This document shows, in pieces, positions 12,514 through 24,420 of a stretch of 64,000 bases of DNA. The DNA is from Mimachlamys varia. Taxonomy: Eukaryota > Mollusca > Bivalvia > Pectinida > Pectinidae. Position numbers and translations under genes: made by a program. How positions within the stretch are numbered: the first letter of the stretch is position 1; every line of letters begins with the position of its first letter. The stretch spans positions 9,172,001-9,236,000 of the forward strand of contig OX392527.1 in NCBI GenBank assembly GCA_947623455.1, read 5' to 3'. The notes under the pieces were generated by a model, which saw nothing but the letters and a program-made list of their open reading frames with translations, ran no database searches and was not told where the DNA came from.

Positions 12514-12573
12514 CTTGTGTTCCTTGCTGATCAGTAAGTTCCTCCACAACTTCAGCTGTTGGTGTTCCACACT
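12514..12573 (-). CDS. Candidate 60-bp exon, product unknown
   Basis: Read on the minus strand, a pyrimidine-containing tract ending TTTATTTCTGATCAG precedes a 60-bp open segment that ends CACAAG and is followed by a consensus donor, GTAAGTAAAG. Read in the phase giving 20 whole codons, it starts SVEHQQLKLW and ends SKEHK, with no stop. An exon of exactly 20 codons flanked by good splice signals is plausible but short enough to arise by chance. GTAAGT also occurs on the plus strand a few bases away as an inverted repeat, which weakens the strand call. Nothing upstream on the minus strand supplies an in-frame ATG (the one ATG is followed at once by TAA), so it would be an internal or 5' untranslated exon. 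Confidence 0.25.
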
Positions 12574-12713
12574 CTGATCAGAAATAAAGCAGAGGTTTTA
12601 CATGGTTGTAAATCTGTGCTGTAGAGGTTAGGATCGGTTAAATACAAAGGTCTGTTTACAAATAGGTTCCGTATGATTCACTCGGCTATCTATAGAGCAA
12701 GGCGCTGTCTCTG

Positions 12714-12718
12714 ATTGG
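12714..12718 (-). promoter_or_regulatory. CCAAT box (candidate)
   Basis: ACCAATCAGAG on the minus strand is a strong match to the NF-Y CCAAT context. It lies about 140 bp upstream of the candidate exon at 12514-12573, next to GC-richer sequence (CTCCGCCTCTTCCG). A single 5-base motif proves little; it is recorded because its spacing and strand agree with the exon candidate. Confidence 0.25.
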
Positions 12719-13335
12719 TCGATTCAAACGGAAGAGGCGGAGTAATGCATTCTTTATGCTGTAAGTAATATCAGATGTTTTCTGAAGATGATCTGTTTTT
12801 GAATGAAGAGAACAATAGACATCATTGATTATAGTATCTTCTCGTTATCGTACAGACGTGATCCTACACTAATTATAAAACACCTTTAAATAGGAGTGTG
12901 CTTTACATAGTGTACAATGTATGTGTGTTTATTAAGTAAAAATGTGTGTTATTAAGTTATGTTACAATGTGATTGGAAATTCCAGCGGAAGGAAGCACTA
13001 TCCAGACTTACAACACTAAGTTGTTTGAAGTGTCACCTGTTACGTCATATAGACATGATTAACAAAGTAAACACTGCATATATATACACCGTACCCAACA
13101 CCACGTGTAGGACACCAGCGTGTAGCTACAGACGTGTGTTACTCTGTCACCTTTGTTCTGTATAATTAGTGAAACTCGGGCTTTTCGGTAGCGGAAAATG
13201 ACGTTTCCAGACTTTGAAAAAAGTTTCCCCGACGATGTCTGTGAATTTCCTTAAAAAACACCCACTGCCTTTTTATATCAACATCGCAAAATTGAATGAA
13301 TTAAAGAAAATATTACTAAAGTTGAATATAAATAC

Positions 13336-13336
<1 letters not shown>

Positions 13337-13366
<30 letters not shown>
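13337..13366. repeat. (GAT)n microsatellite
   Basis: Ten uninterrupted GAT triplets in a non-coding context. Confidence 0.95.
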
Positions 13367-13367
<1 letters not shown>

Positions 13368-13420
13368 GAGGTGAAGTAAATGGTATTGTCGTGTATGAAA
13401 GAAAAAAAACGTTTGTGTGT

Positions 13421-13505
13421 TGGGGGAGGGGGGGGGGTGAGAGTGTTTTTGAAAGAGAGAGAGGGAGAGAGAGAGGGAGAGAGAGGGGGGGGGGGGGGGG
13501 GAGAG
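13421..13505. repeat. G-rich and GA-rich low-complexity tract
   Basis: Runs of eight and more than sixteen consecutive G residues flank GAGAGAGGGAGA repeats. The plus strand is almost pure purine, so the tract could form triplex or G-quadruplex structures. The proline/serine-rich minus frame at 13316-13648 is a translation of this tract and is not a gene. Confidence 0.95.
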
Positions 13506-13559
13506 TTTACTGTCTTGTGATGTAAACCCCTTTTAAAAATAAACAAACAAAAAACACAG

Positions 13560-13650
13560 AAACACAAATTTCGAAGAAAGACATTTTTTGACCCGTGCCC
13601 TGTCCGGGTCTCAAACTTATTATCTACAGCAGCAAACCGCCTAACCAAAA
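13560..13650 (-). other. Possible tRNA-related SINE fragment
   Basis: On the minus strand, GGTTAGGCGGTTTGCTGC resembles an RNA polymerase III A box, and about 30 bases on, AGTTTGAGACCCG resembles a B box (consensus GWTCRANNC, one mismatch). A T/A-rich tail with TTTGTTTGTTT follows. The fold is not a complete tRNA. It could equally be chance or part of another element. Confidence 0.2.
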
Positions 13651-13689
13651 GTACCTATATATATATATATATAAAGAAACATAATTTCT

Positions 13690-16600
13690 AAACATTCAAG
13701 TACTAGGGACAAATAATAAACGTACTAATACAAGGGGCTAACCACGAACCTACTAGTACTAGGGACTAACAATTAACCTGCTAATACTAGGGACTAACAA
13801 TTAACCTCCTAATACTAGGGTCTAACAATAAACCTACTAATACTAGGGACTAACAATTAACCTACTAATACTAGGGACTAACAATTAACCTACTAATACT
13901 AGGGACTAACAATTAATGTACTAATACTAGAGAATAACAATTAACGTACTAATACTAGGGACTAACAATTAACCTACTAATACTAGGGACTAACAATTAG
14001 CGTACTAATACTAGGGACTAACAATTAACCTACTTATACTAGGGACTAACAATTAACCTACTAATACTAGGGACTAACAATTAACGTACTAATACTAGGG
14101 ACTAACAATTAACGTACTAATACTAGGAACTAACAATAAACGTACTAATACTAGGGACTATCAATTAACCTACTAATACTAGGGTCTAACAATTAACCTA
14201 CTATTACTAGGGACTAACAATTAACGTACTAATACTAGGGACTAACAATTAACCTACTAATACTAGGGACTAACAATTAACCTACTAATACAAGGGACTA
14301 TCAATTAACCTACTAATACTAGGGTCTAACAATTAACCTACTACTACTAGGGACTAACAATTAACGTACTTATACTAGGGACTAACAATTAACGTACTAA
14401 CACTAGGGTCTAACAATTAACCTACTACTACTAGGGTCTAACAATTAACGTACTAATACTAGGGTCTAACAATTAACGTACTAATACTAGGGTCTAACAA
14501 TTAACGTACTAATACTAGGGACTAACAATTAACGTACTAATACTAGGGACTAACAATTAACGTACTAATACTAGGGTCTAACAATTAACGTACTAATACT
14601 AGGGACTAACAATTAACCTACTAATACTAGGGACTAACAATTAACCTACTAATACTAGGAACTAACAATAAACGTACTAATACTAGAGAATAACAATTAA
14701 CGTACTACTACTAGGGTCTAACAATTAACGTACTAATACTAGGGACTAACAATTAACGTACTTATGCTAGGGACTAACAATTAACGTACTAATACTAGAG
14801 AATAACAATTAACGTACTACTACTAGGGTCTAACAATAAACGTACTAATACTAGGGACTAACAATTAACCTACTAATACTAGGAACTAACAATAAACGTA
14901 CTAATACTAGGGACTAACAATTAACGTACTTATACTAGGGACTAACAATAAACGTACTAATACTAGGGACTAACAATTAACGTACTAATACTAGGACCTA
15001 ACAATAAACGTACTAATACTAGGAACTAACAATAAACGTACTAATACTAGGAACTAACAATTAACGTACTAATACTAGGGACTAACAATATACCTAATAA
15101 TACTAGGGACTAACAATTAACGTACTAATACTAGGGACTAACAATTAACCTACTAATACTAGGAACTAACAATAAACGTACTAATACTAGGAACTAACAA
15201 TTAACGTACTAATACTAGGGACTAACAATATACCTAATAATACTAGGAACTAACAATAAACGTACTAATACTAGGGACTAACAATATACCTAATAATACT
15301 AGGAACTAACAATAAACGTACTAATACTAGGGACTAACAATTAACGTACTAATACTAGGGACTAACAATTAACCTACTAATACTAGGAACTAACAATTAA
15401 CGTACTTATACTAGGGACTAACAATTAACGTACTAATACTAGGGACTAACAATAAACGTACTAATACTAGGGACTATCAATTAACCTACTAATACTAGGG
15501 TCTAACAATTAACCTACTATTACTAGGGACTAACAATTAACGTACTAATACTAGGGACTAACAATTAACCTACTAATACTAGGGACTAACAATTAACCTA
15601 CTAATACAAGGGACTATCAATTAACCTACTAATACTAGGGTCTAACAATTAACCTACTACTACTAGGGACTAACAATTAACGTACTTATACTAGGGACTA
15701 ACAATTAACGTACTAACACTAGGGTCTAACAATTAACCTACTACTACTAGGGTCTAACAATTAACGTACTAATACTAGGGACTAACAATTAACGTACTAA
15801 TACTAGGGACTAACAATTAACGTACTAATACTAGGGACTAACAATTAACGTACTAATACTAGGGACTAACAATTAACCTACTAATACTAGGAACTAACAA
15901 TAAACGTACTAATACTAGAGAATAACAATTAACGTACTACTACTAGGGTCTAACAATTAACGTACTAATACTAGGGACTAACAATTAACCTACTAATACT
16001 AAGGACTAACAATTAACCTACTAATACTAGGAACTAACAATAAACGTACTAATACTAGAGAATAACAATTAACGTACTACTACTAGGGTCTAACAATTAA
16101 CGTACTAATACTAGGGACTAACAATTAACGTACTTATGCTAGGGACTAACAATTAACGTACTAATACTAGAGGATAACAATTAACGTACTACTACTAGGG
16201 TCTAACAATAAACGTACTAATACTAGGGACTAACAATTAACCTACTAATACTAGGAACTAACAATAAACGTACTAATACTAGGGACTAACAATTAACGTA
16301 CTTATACTAGGGACTAACAATAAACGTACTAATACTAGGGACTAACAATTAACGTACTAATACTAGGACCTAACAATAAACGTACTAATACTAGGAACTA
16401 ACAATAAACGTACTAATACTAGGAACTAACAATTAACGTACTAATACTAGGGACTAACAATTAACGTACTAATACTAGGGACTAACAATATACCTAATAA
16501 TACTAGGGACTAACAATTAACGTACTAATACTAGGGACTAACAATTAACCTACTAATACTAGGAACTAACAATAAACGTACTAATACTAGGAACTAACAA

Positions 16601-18250
16601 TTAACGTACTAATACTAGGGACTAACAATTAACGTACTAATACTAGGGACTAACAATTAACGTACTAATACTAGGGACTAACAATTAACCTACTAATACT
16701 AGGAACTAACAATAAACGTACTAATACTAGAGAATAACAATAAACGTACTACTACTAGGGTCTAACAATTAACGTACTAATACTAGGGACTAACAATTAA
16801 CCTACTAATACTAGGGACTAACAATTAACCTACTAATACTAGGAACTAACAATAAACGTACTAATACTAGAGAATAACAATTAACGTACTACTACTAGGG
16901 TCTAACAATTAACGTACTAATACTAGGGACTAACAATTAACGTACTTATGCTAGGGACTAACAATTAACGTACTAATACTAGAGGATAACAATTAACGTA
17001 CTACTACTAGGGTCTAACAATAAACGTACTAATACTAGGGACTAACAATATACCTAATAATACTAGGAACTAACAATAAACGTACTAATACTAGGGACTA
17101 ACAATTAACGTACTAATACTAGGGACTAACAATTAACCTACTAATACTAGGAACTAACAATTAACGTACTAATACTAGGAACTAACAATTAACGTACTAA
17201 TACTAGGGACTAACAATTAACGTACTAATACTAGGGACTAACAATTAACGTACTAATACTAGGAACTAACAATTAACCTACTACTACTAGGAACTAACAA
17301 TAAACGTACTAATACTAGGAACTAACAATAAACGTACTAATACTAGGGACTAACAATTAACCTACTAATATTAGGGACTAACAATTAACGTACTAATACT
17401 AGGGACTAACAATATACCTAATAATACTAGGGACTAACAATTAACCTACTTATACTAGGGACTAACAATAAACGTACTAATACTAGGGACTAGCAATTAA
17501 CCTACTACTACTAGGGACTAACAATTAACCTACTTATACTAGGGACTAACAATAAACGTACTAATATTAGGGACTAACAATAAACGTACTAATACTAGGG
17601 ACTAGCAATTAACCTACTAATACTAGGGACTAACAATTAACCTACTTATACTAGGGACTAACAATAAACGTACTAATACTAGGAACTAACAATAAACGTA
17701 CTAATACTAGGGACTAACAATTAACCTACTAATATTAGGGACTAACAATTAACGTACTAATACTAGGGACTAACAATTAACCTACTAATACTAGGAACTA
17801 ACAATTAACCTACTAATACTAGGAACTAACAATAAACGTACTAATACTAGGGACTAACAATAAACGTACTAATACTAGGGACTAACAATTAACCTACTAA
17901 TACTAGGGACTAACAATTAACCTACTAATACTAGGAACTAACAATTAACCTACTAATACTAGGAACTAATAATAAACGTACTAATACTAGGGACTAACAA
18001 TTAACGTACTAATACTAGGGACTAACAATAAACGTACTAATACTAGGAACTAACAATTAACGTACTAATACTAGGGACTAACAATTAACCTACTAATACT
18101 AGGGACTAACAATTAACCTATTAATACTAGGGACTAACCATATACCTACTAATACTAGGGACTAACAATGGGCCTACTAGTACTAGGGACTAACAATGGG
18201 CCTACTAGTACTAGAGACTAACCATTGACTTATTCATATTAGGGACTAAC
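13690..18250. repeat. 28-bp minisatellite array, ~160 copies
   Basis: Units contain ACTAACAATTAACGTACTAA followed by TACTAGGG, with variants ACCTAC for ACGTAC, GGAACT or GGTCTA for GGGACT, and AATAAA for AATTAA. All phases contain stops, so no frame is open. Variant blocks recur: TATCAATTAACC at 14159 and 15475 lie exactly 1316 bp apart, that is 47 units, and AGAGAATAAC blocks at about 14681 and 16053 lie 1372 bp (49 units) apart. The right end decays from about 18120 into GGGCCTACTAG variants. Confidence 0.97.
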
Positions 18251-19769
18251 CATGGCCCCATGTGTGCGTGTGTGTTTCCCCACGAGGTATAGTCTTATTT
18301 CTGTTATCATCATGATGCAAAAAGACTTTCGCCAATGATATAGTCGATACATTGAGCGTCACCATTATGATGTAGGCTGTACCATATATTGCTCATCATC
18401 GTGGCTGAAGATGTATATCTGCCTTAGGTTAGGAACAGTCTTACAGCTCGATCAGCGCTCATAGAATATGTTTTGACGAAATAATCACCCTGCTATTTAC
18501 CACGAGAAAGTTTCAGTAAGGATCCTTTCCATAATCAATACGTTCCTTTCCGTGCCCTAAGGATCGGCAAAATCAAAAATGTGTAATCATTCCATTTCCT
18601 CGTCGGAATATAGGAAAACTTTTATAATGGTTTATGTATAATGGCGTTTCGATGGTGACCACAGTCTGCTGATTTACGTCCTACAACATTTCCATAGAGA
18701 CAGGTTTATATAAACTGTCGTTACCAAGGTGACAATCTTTTCAGTATGGCAATCGACATTTCCATGACTTTTGATTAATATTTTTTGGCCTTTTTAAAGT
18801 GACAATCGTCTTCTTTGTGTTATAGGTCTAATTGTGTTTATTTGACTCTTTTTGTACCTAAACTAAGGTATTTACAGTCATTTTACACTGGCTGGTTAGA
18901 TCAATTTTTGATAAAAAAATGTCCCCTTCAGTGGTTATAAAGGCTAGATAACTCACTTTTGAGATTAAATTAATTACCATACAAGTGTTATTGAAACAAC
19001 GTTATGTTAATTTATAGAGTTCTTGTTGTCGCATAATTTAGAGGTATGCATTTATTGTTACCTGCTGGTGCACGATGCTGGCAGGTAAATTAATTGTTTT
19101 ATGTCAGATACGGTTAAGTACATTGTATCGTACCTGTCGGGGTCAGGCGAGGACTAATACAACATTTTAACACAACGTTTGGAGTTTTGTTATTCGTATC
19201 CAAGAAACTTTGAGGGAATCACTCACCAAAACTTTGAAATGCGGAAAAGTTGCGTGTTTCGGAAGAAATACTTCGTAACAGATTATTTCTGCGGAAGGAG
19301 GATACATTTGATATGCATATAGGAAGTTGTAAGATAAAAAGTAAAAACAAGAGTGATTAATATAAGTTGTATAACTTGTTTCATAATTGTTGTAAAATAA
19401 ATAAAGTTTATTATATTATTATAAAAAGTATTCATCTTTCCAACAGTAACAAGTGTTTTTCGTACTTTAATTAGAAATGTGTCGATTTTTCGACCTGGAA
19501 AGCTTCCCAAACTTTCGCCTTTATGTCCATTAGTAGTGTATTCAATTTCAATTTTATTTTTATTTAACACTTTTATAATTACCGGAGTTATTTGATGGCT
19601 ATAGGACAACAATACAATTGAAGTGACAAATATAGTTACATGTAAAATACAATTCTATTGTTACAACAAAGACAACAATTACTTAGTTCACAAAATCAAA
19701 GAGTTTGCTACAGTGTAGCTCATCTTCCTCAGTTCTAATGACTGTTTAATAAATAAGCATGTCTTATTA
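18251..19769. other. Non-repeat sequence, no gene recognised
   Basis: About 1.5 kb between the 28-bp array and the first non-LTR fragment. The right part (about 19280-19770) is AT-rich and lies directly 3' of the minus-strand retroelement, so it may be that element's 3' untranslated tail; a 109-codon minus frame there (19283-19612) looks like AT-rich noise. Nothing supportable was seen in 18251-19280. Confidence 0.5.
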
Positions 19770-21215
19770 ATCAACTTTGTATTATTTGATGTAAATGTGT
19801 TTGAAAAATTTACCTGGTCGCTCAAAAAAGAATCATATACACTTTTAATTTGGGAAAAGTATTCTTCTCGTGCAAATTGGTATTTTGGACAGTGGAAAAA
19901 GAAATGGAGTTCGACCTCGAGTAAATTACATGTTTTACATTTTTTTTGTTCCCTAGGGATGTTCTTTAACCTGCCTCTTAATATTACTAGGTCCTGTTTA
20001 CATAATCTAAATTTTGTATAAAACCTTAAAGCTTCTTAGATTAAAATAAGTTATATCAAGATATGCTTCCCTATTATAATCCCTTTTTTATATTTTTATA
20101 CAGAAATGATTTATTGTTTCATTCAATGTTGACACTTGAACTGTGAATATCTGTTGGTGTTTATTGAGGACCCTGACTTTTATATAACTTTTAGTTGTGT
20201 TTAAATTTTCTGAACATCTATGTCTCGCTTCCATATTTTGCACATTGACAATTTCTGAAACATGCTTTATAAAAGAATACCAACTGTAGGTGCCATTGTT
20301 ATTAGTCATTTCATTTAAATCTAGTGCCTCAGCAACAAGAGGATTGTGGTCATTTTATTTACTGCCCGAAATAGGTAATTGGGGGCTTTGATTATGATAA
20401 ACAATTCAATGGGAAACTGACCCAGTTCTCCTCTGGAGGCAAAATTTACTTCTCTTTCCCTATGCCTAGTGCATGTTTTCAAAATTTTAGGTTAATTTGT
20501 TCAAATGGAGATTTATCTGTGTGAGAGAGATAGTCAAAATGTTTACCATTTCTTTGTGACCTAGTCTTGGCATTAAAAACTTTTTCATACAAATCCATAT
20601 TCCAAATTTCTTAATTGTATGTCAGAAGTTTTGAACCAATGCATCAAACAATTTACACTTGTTTTTTTTAACAGGAAATGATTCAATATCTCTGGGGTAT
20701 GCTTTAATTGCAAACAAAGCTTTAAGACCTTTATTGTAAAGATCCTACACAGATGATGTAAACTTTCCTGCATAATTAATTATATTACCTAGATACTGAC
20801 AGAATTTAAATTGCTATTCCCTAACTGCAAATTGTACTTTTGATTAATACTGTTTGAAGAATGAAATATAGTCTTTGCTTTCTTAGGGTTAACTGACAGG
20901 TTCCATTCAGAACAAAATGCATGGAGTTTTTTTAGTGTAGTTTGTAACCCCTCTGCAGATTCAGAGATTATTAACAAGTCAACTGCAAACATCTTGCAAC
21001 CAATTTCACTATCCATAAGATTTAAAGGGTTAGTAGTGATTGACTTAGGGATATCATTTATGTATAGATTGTTGGGCTTAGACTGTCACCTTGTTTAACT
21101 CCTCTGAAAATAACAAAATAGTCGGAAGTGAAACAAGCAAATTTCAATGACAGTGGAGTTTTTTTTATACATGTACATAATGTCAATAACACGGAAAAAA
21201 ACACTTTTCTCCTAC
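19770..21215 (-). pseudogene. Decayed non-LTR retrotransposon, RT and C-terminal zinc knuckle
   Basis: Minus-strand remains of a LINE-type ORF2, in pieces. The 5'-most readable part gives an RT stretch ending in motif B, GVKQGDSLSP (21073-21102); a frameshift follows, then NLYINDIPKS. The catalytic box appears as FAVDLLI (20978-20992), so the second aspartate-pair position (FADD in active enzymes) is mutated. Next come the thumb-like text ESAEGLQTTLKKLHAFCSEW and VKKNKCKLFDALVQ. Near the end a 78-codon open stretch contains CKTCNLLEVELHFFFHC (19889-19940), a CX2CX7HX4C zinc knuckle of the kind found at the C-terminus of many LINE ORF2 proteins. Several stops and frameshifts make it inactive. 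The endonuclease domain is absent, consistent with 5' truncation. The exact clade cannot be fixed by eye. Confidence 0.85.
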
Positions 21216-21223
21216 TCCATTAT

Positions 21224-21610
21224 TATGTCTCCCTTTCGTAGGAAGGGAGACATATTGTATTTGTACCGATTCTGGTTTTGGTTCTTGTTCTTATTCTGGT
21301 TCTTCTAATAATTCTTGTCCGGGCCATATTTTCTAAACTGTTAAAGGTATCTTGACGAAACTTGCAGTATACATGCATCACCTAAAGCAGATGTGCAAAT
21401 GCACTGTCATTTTGTCACTGTGGCCTTGACCTCAAGGTCAAACAAGTGTGATTTTTTCAATAATTCTTGTCCAGGCGATAACTTTTAGACCGTTAAAGGT
21501 GTATTGATAACATTTTTAGTATACCTGCATCATCCATAGCCGATGCACAGTGCACTGTCAATAGACCAGTGTGACCTTCACCCAAAGGTCAGAGATAAAA
21601 AATGTATGAC
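21224..21610. mobile_element. Candidate element fragment: palindrome plus 152-bp tandem duplication
   Basis: Begins with a perfect 12-bp inverted repeat (21224-21235 and 21243-21254, TATGTCTCCCTT) around a 7-base loop, placed exactly where the non-LTR fragment stops. It is followed by two diverged copies of a 152-bp segment (21309-21460, 21461-21610), each starting TAATTCTTGTCC and ending with AAGGTCA-rich text. The sharp junction and internal duplication suggest an inserted mobile element, class unknown. No coding frame seen. Confidence 0.5.
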
Positions 21611-21623
21611 TTTTTTGCAAATA

Positions 21624-21665
21624 TTCAAAGGTCTACGCCAAGGTGATGCACTCTCACCTTCACTG
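21624..21665 (+). pseudogene. Short plus-strand RT motif B remnant
   Basis: Fourteen codons read FKGLRQGDALSPSL, a close match to motif B of LINE reverse transcriptases (GLRQGDALSP). No open RT sequence extends far on either side. It is on the strand opposite the fragment at 19770-21215, so it comes from a different insertion. Probably a tiny relic inside the AAGGTCA-rich element. Confidence 0.45.
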
Positions 21666-21669
21666 TCTA

Positions 21670-24420
21670 ATTATATACACGTAACACTACATTGTAATTG
21701 ACCAAGCCTCTAGGTAATAGAGGCCCATCTTCGATGCGGATGCCCTATTGTAATTAGCTTGTACATCCGTCTATCTGCCAGTCCATCTGTCTGTCCTTCT
21801 GTTCGTCCGTCTTTACATTTTTTACTGATTGATATTTTGTTATGAGGCTATGAAGGAAAGTAAGTCAGAATAAAAAAATGATGCCCACTGACCAATCCTC
21901 AAGATCACAGGGTAAAAGGTCAAAGTTATAGGTTAAGGTCAAATTATACATTTATTAAGTGCTTAACATTTTGTTATGACATGAAGGAAAGGTGGTCAGG
22001 ATTAAAAAAGATTATAAGGGGGGATATATGTTTTTGTTCACTAAACAAGTCTCCAGTTATCATAAAGATTAACTGATCCTGATATTTCGGAGATATAGAG
22101 TGTATTGCTAAATTGTATTTCACTTCTGACAGCAAGTTGACTGTTTGTCTCTGTGTTAATTACCTAGTAGTTAGCGCTTCCCTAAACCACCAGGCATACT
22201 CAATTTTCGTGTCAGAAAACCTCCTTGGATTATTATTTGTAATTATCCTCAAATATTAATTAGTAACAGTATATTCCGCGAAAGAAACAAGAAATATCAC
22301 AATTTCATTAATGTACTGTCACAATAAAAAATATTTAATATGTACCGTTAATCGCATGAAATATCGTAAGAATGAATAAATGCGTGTTGACAGGGAGATC
22401 TCTGTTCGCAGTGATAATTAGATATAACGCATCACAAATCGGTAAATCTAATACGTACATGAATGAAATATTGAAAAATGAAAACGAACGAATGATTGAA
22501 TGAATGATGTGCGGTGAAAGAGGGCCCTCTTGTATGAGGCATTGATTGTACTGAATTAAGATAATTTATGAAAGTAAGATTTATTGTAAAAAAAGGGGGG
22601 GGGGGGGGTAAATTTATCATTGAGGTGTGTGTTTCTTTCTTTTCAATTGGATATTTCGCTGACACATTTTGTATGTAACTAACGGTTATTTGACCTTGGA
22701 AACAGATGTTTAAAAAAAGTATTAATAATTACATTTGAGGATTTTATTCCAAAAAGGATGGGATATTTTTCGAAGACGACATATAGAACAATTAAGTCGT
22801 TTATCGTCGAATTTGAATAAAAATGGTATTGCCCAATGCCATCGGGAACCTCATCTCTAGAGAGAGCCGCCAGACCATTGACAGATACAGCTCGGCAGTG
22901 GTGGGCGGTGTTTGTCTCTGTTTCCTGTCGACATGTCCATGCCAAGCCTGTAGCTCCGTGCGGTCTCGTTACGAGGTGTTTTTTCTCCCTCCTAGTCTAG
23001 TGTCAACACACCTTCATCTAACACTACTATGGCAACACTACCATGGCAACACTACCGAAAGTCTCCCACTGTCCCTCATCCGCTACAAACACCGGAAGTC
23101 GGCTAAACTACGTTCAGACCTGTGCTGGTTGGCAATGTTATAATGTTGTCATACATAGAATTTATGTCTTGATAAGTACATTTCGTTTAGTAAGATGAGG
23201 AGTGCGACATACATAGAAATAATGTATTATCGAAAAACAAGAAACGCACTCGTTCGTGGTGTGTTTGTTTGTTTGTTTGTTTGTTTGTTTGTTCGGGTTT
23301 AACGATCATCGACAACATGGTAATTTAGAGCTATGCGATTGTTATTTTATCTGCGGCAGTGGCTTCATCAAAAGTTCAAAAAGGAGCCATATATATTTTA
23401 AAAGCATAGTCAACTAGAAAAGTACATTTAAAAGGTATCGAGAAATAAAACAAATTTGTTTGTAAAAAGTCGTGTCAAAGTGATGAAAAACGTTAGAAAT
23501 CAATGAGTGGACGACGAAAAAGTGATCAGATACTGTCAGATGACAACTGTAAGAAATATAAAATGGGATAAGATACTGTCAGATGACAATTATAACAAAC
23601 CTTTCTCTTTCATATAGCCAAAGATCCCGTCGAATAGTGTTTTCATGTCGGCGACATGAACATATGTGTCACAAACATGTTAAAAACAGAGCGTTCTATT
23701 AATTAGAAAACGCTCCATCGTAAAAGGGGATTCACATGCATGGCTTGGATTACAACGATCCAAAATACGGTTTCAAAATTCTTGGAAGCTCGAGACAATT
23801 GGGAAGAAAGGTTTTGTATTTTGTTTTTGGGTTCACCGATTGTAAATGTAAACTTTGGAGGGTTGATAGTGAAACTGAACAGACGATTGCCTTACCAAAG
23901 TGGTGTTCACCAATGTAGTCGAGGGCCAAACCGATATCACATGCTCCATCCACTATCTGGTAGTCGAACTAAAGAACTGTGTCGATCAGTACAGCATGCT
24001 GCTGCATCTTTCAAGCCGACGGTGCAGACCTTATGTGATCAGGGAAACTCGCAATGTGATCAGGGAAACTCGCAATGCACCCCCAACAGTACAATATGTG
24101 TTCTGTGTTAACAGCAATTAATTGATATAATAGTTAAACTGTGATTACTCAACAGTTACCGCTGATTGTCGAGAGGTATAATTTACTTTTGTGAGAATCA
24201 TGTATTCATTGTGCACATGGATGTATTATTTTCAAACATCCCATGTGCGGGCAGAGTTCTCCGTCCTGAACGTACCACGATGGTGACTTGTAAGTACATC
24301 TGTCAAATGCCGATCTCGTGTGCTGATGGGCTATGTCAATAGATCGGTGGATTTAATTGATTGAAATAAACACCTGGTACCAAACATGACGTCAGTGTGA
24401 CTTGTTTATTGTCCGTGTTG
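21670..24420. other. Non-repeat region without supportable gene
   Basis: Contains transposon-like AAGGTCAAAG / TTAAGGTCAAAT text (about 21690-22010), a G14 tract (22595-22608), a (GTTT)n microsatellite (23261-23292) followed by GGGTTTAACGATC, and a 21-bp tandem duplication (24035-24076, units starting GTGATCAGGG). The longest frames (22823-23143 plus, 106 codons; 23740-24111 plus, 123 codons; 23900-24121 plus) overlap one another and show no familiar domain. I do not call any of them. Confidence 0.5.
23261..23292. repeat. (GTTT)n microsatellite
   Basis: About eight GTTT units ending in GTTCGGGTTTAACG. A GTTT run followed by GGGTTTAACG is a tail I associate with short interspersed repeats in bivalves, but that link is from memory and unverified. 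Confidence 0.85.

Larger units (their letters stand above)
11293..13336. other. Non-repeat region with possible minus-strand first exon and promoter
   Basis: About 2 kb of ordinary-complexity sequence between two large arrays, one of the few stretches not obviously repeat or transposon. It holds a candidate minus-strand exon (12514-12573) and a CCAAT motif in minus orientation about 140 bp upstream of it. A TATATATA run at about 12443-12451 could serve a plus-strand promoter. A 68-codon plus frame at 12959-13165 is unremarkable in composition and not called. Confidence 0.5.

Noticed and set aside
13560..13650. A functional tRNA gene on the minus strand
   Set aside because: A- and B-box-like words are present but the cloverleaf stems do not pair; at most a SINE relic.
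22823..23143. 106-codon plus frame as a gene
   Set aside because: No domain, overlaps a minus frame of similar length, and includes a local GGCAACACTACC duplication typical of non-coding DNA.
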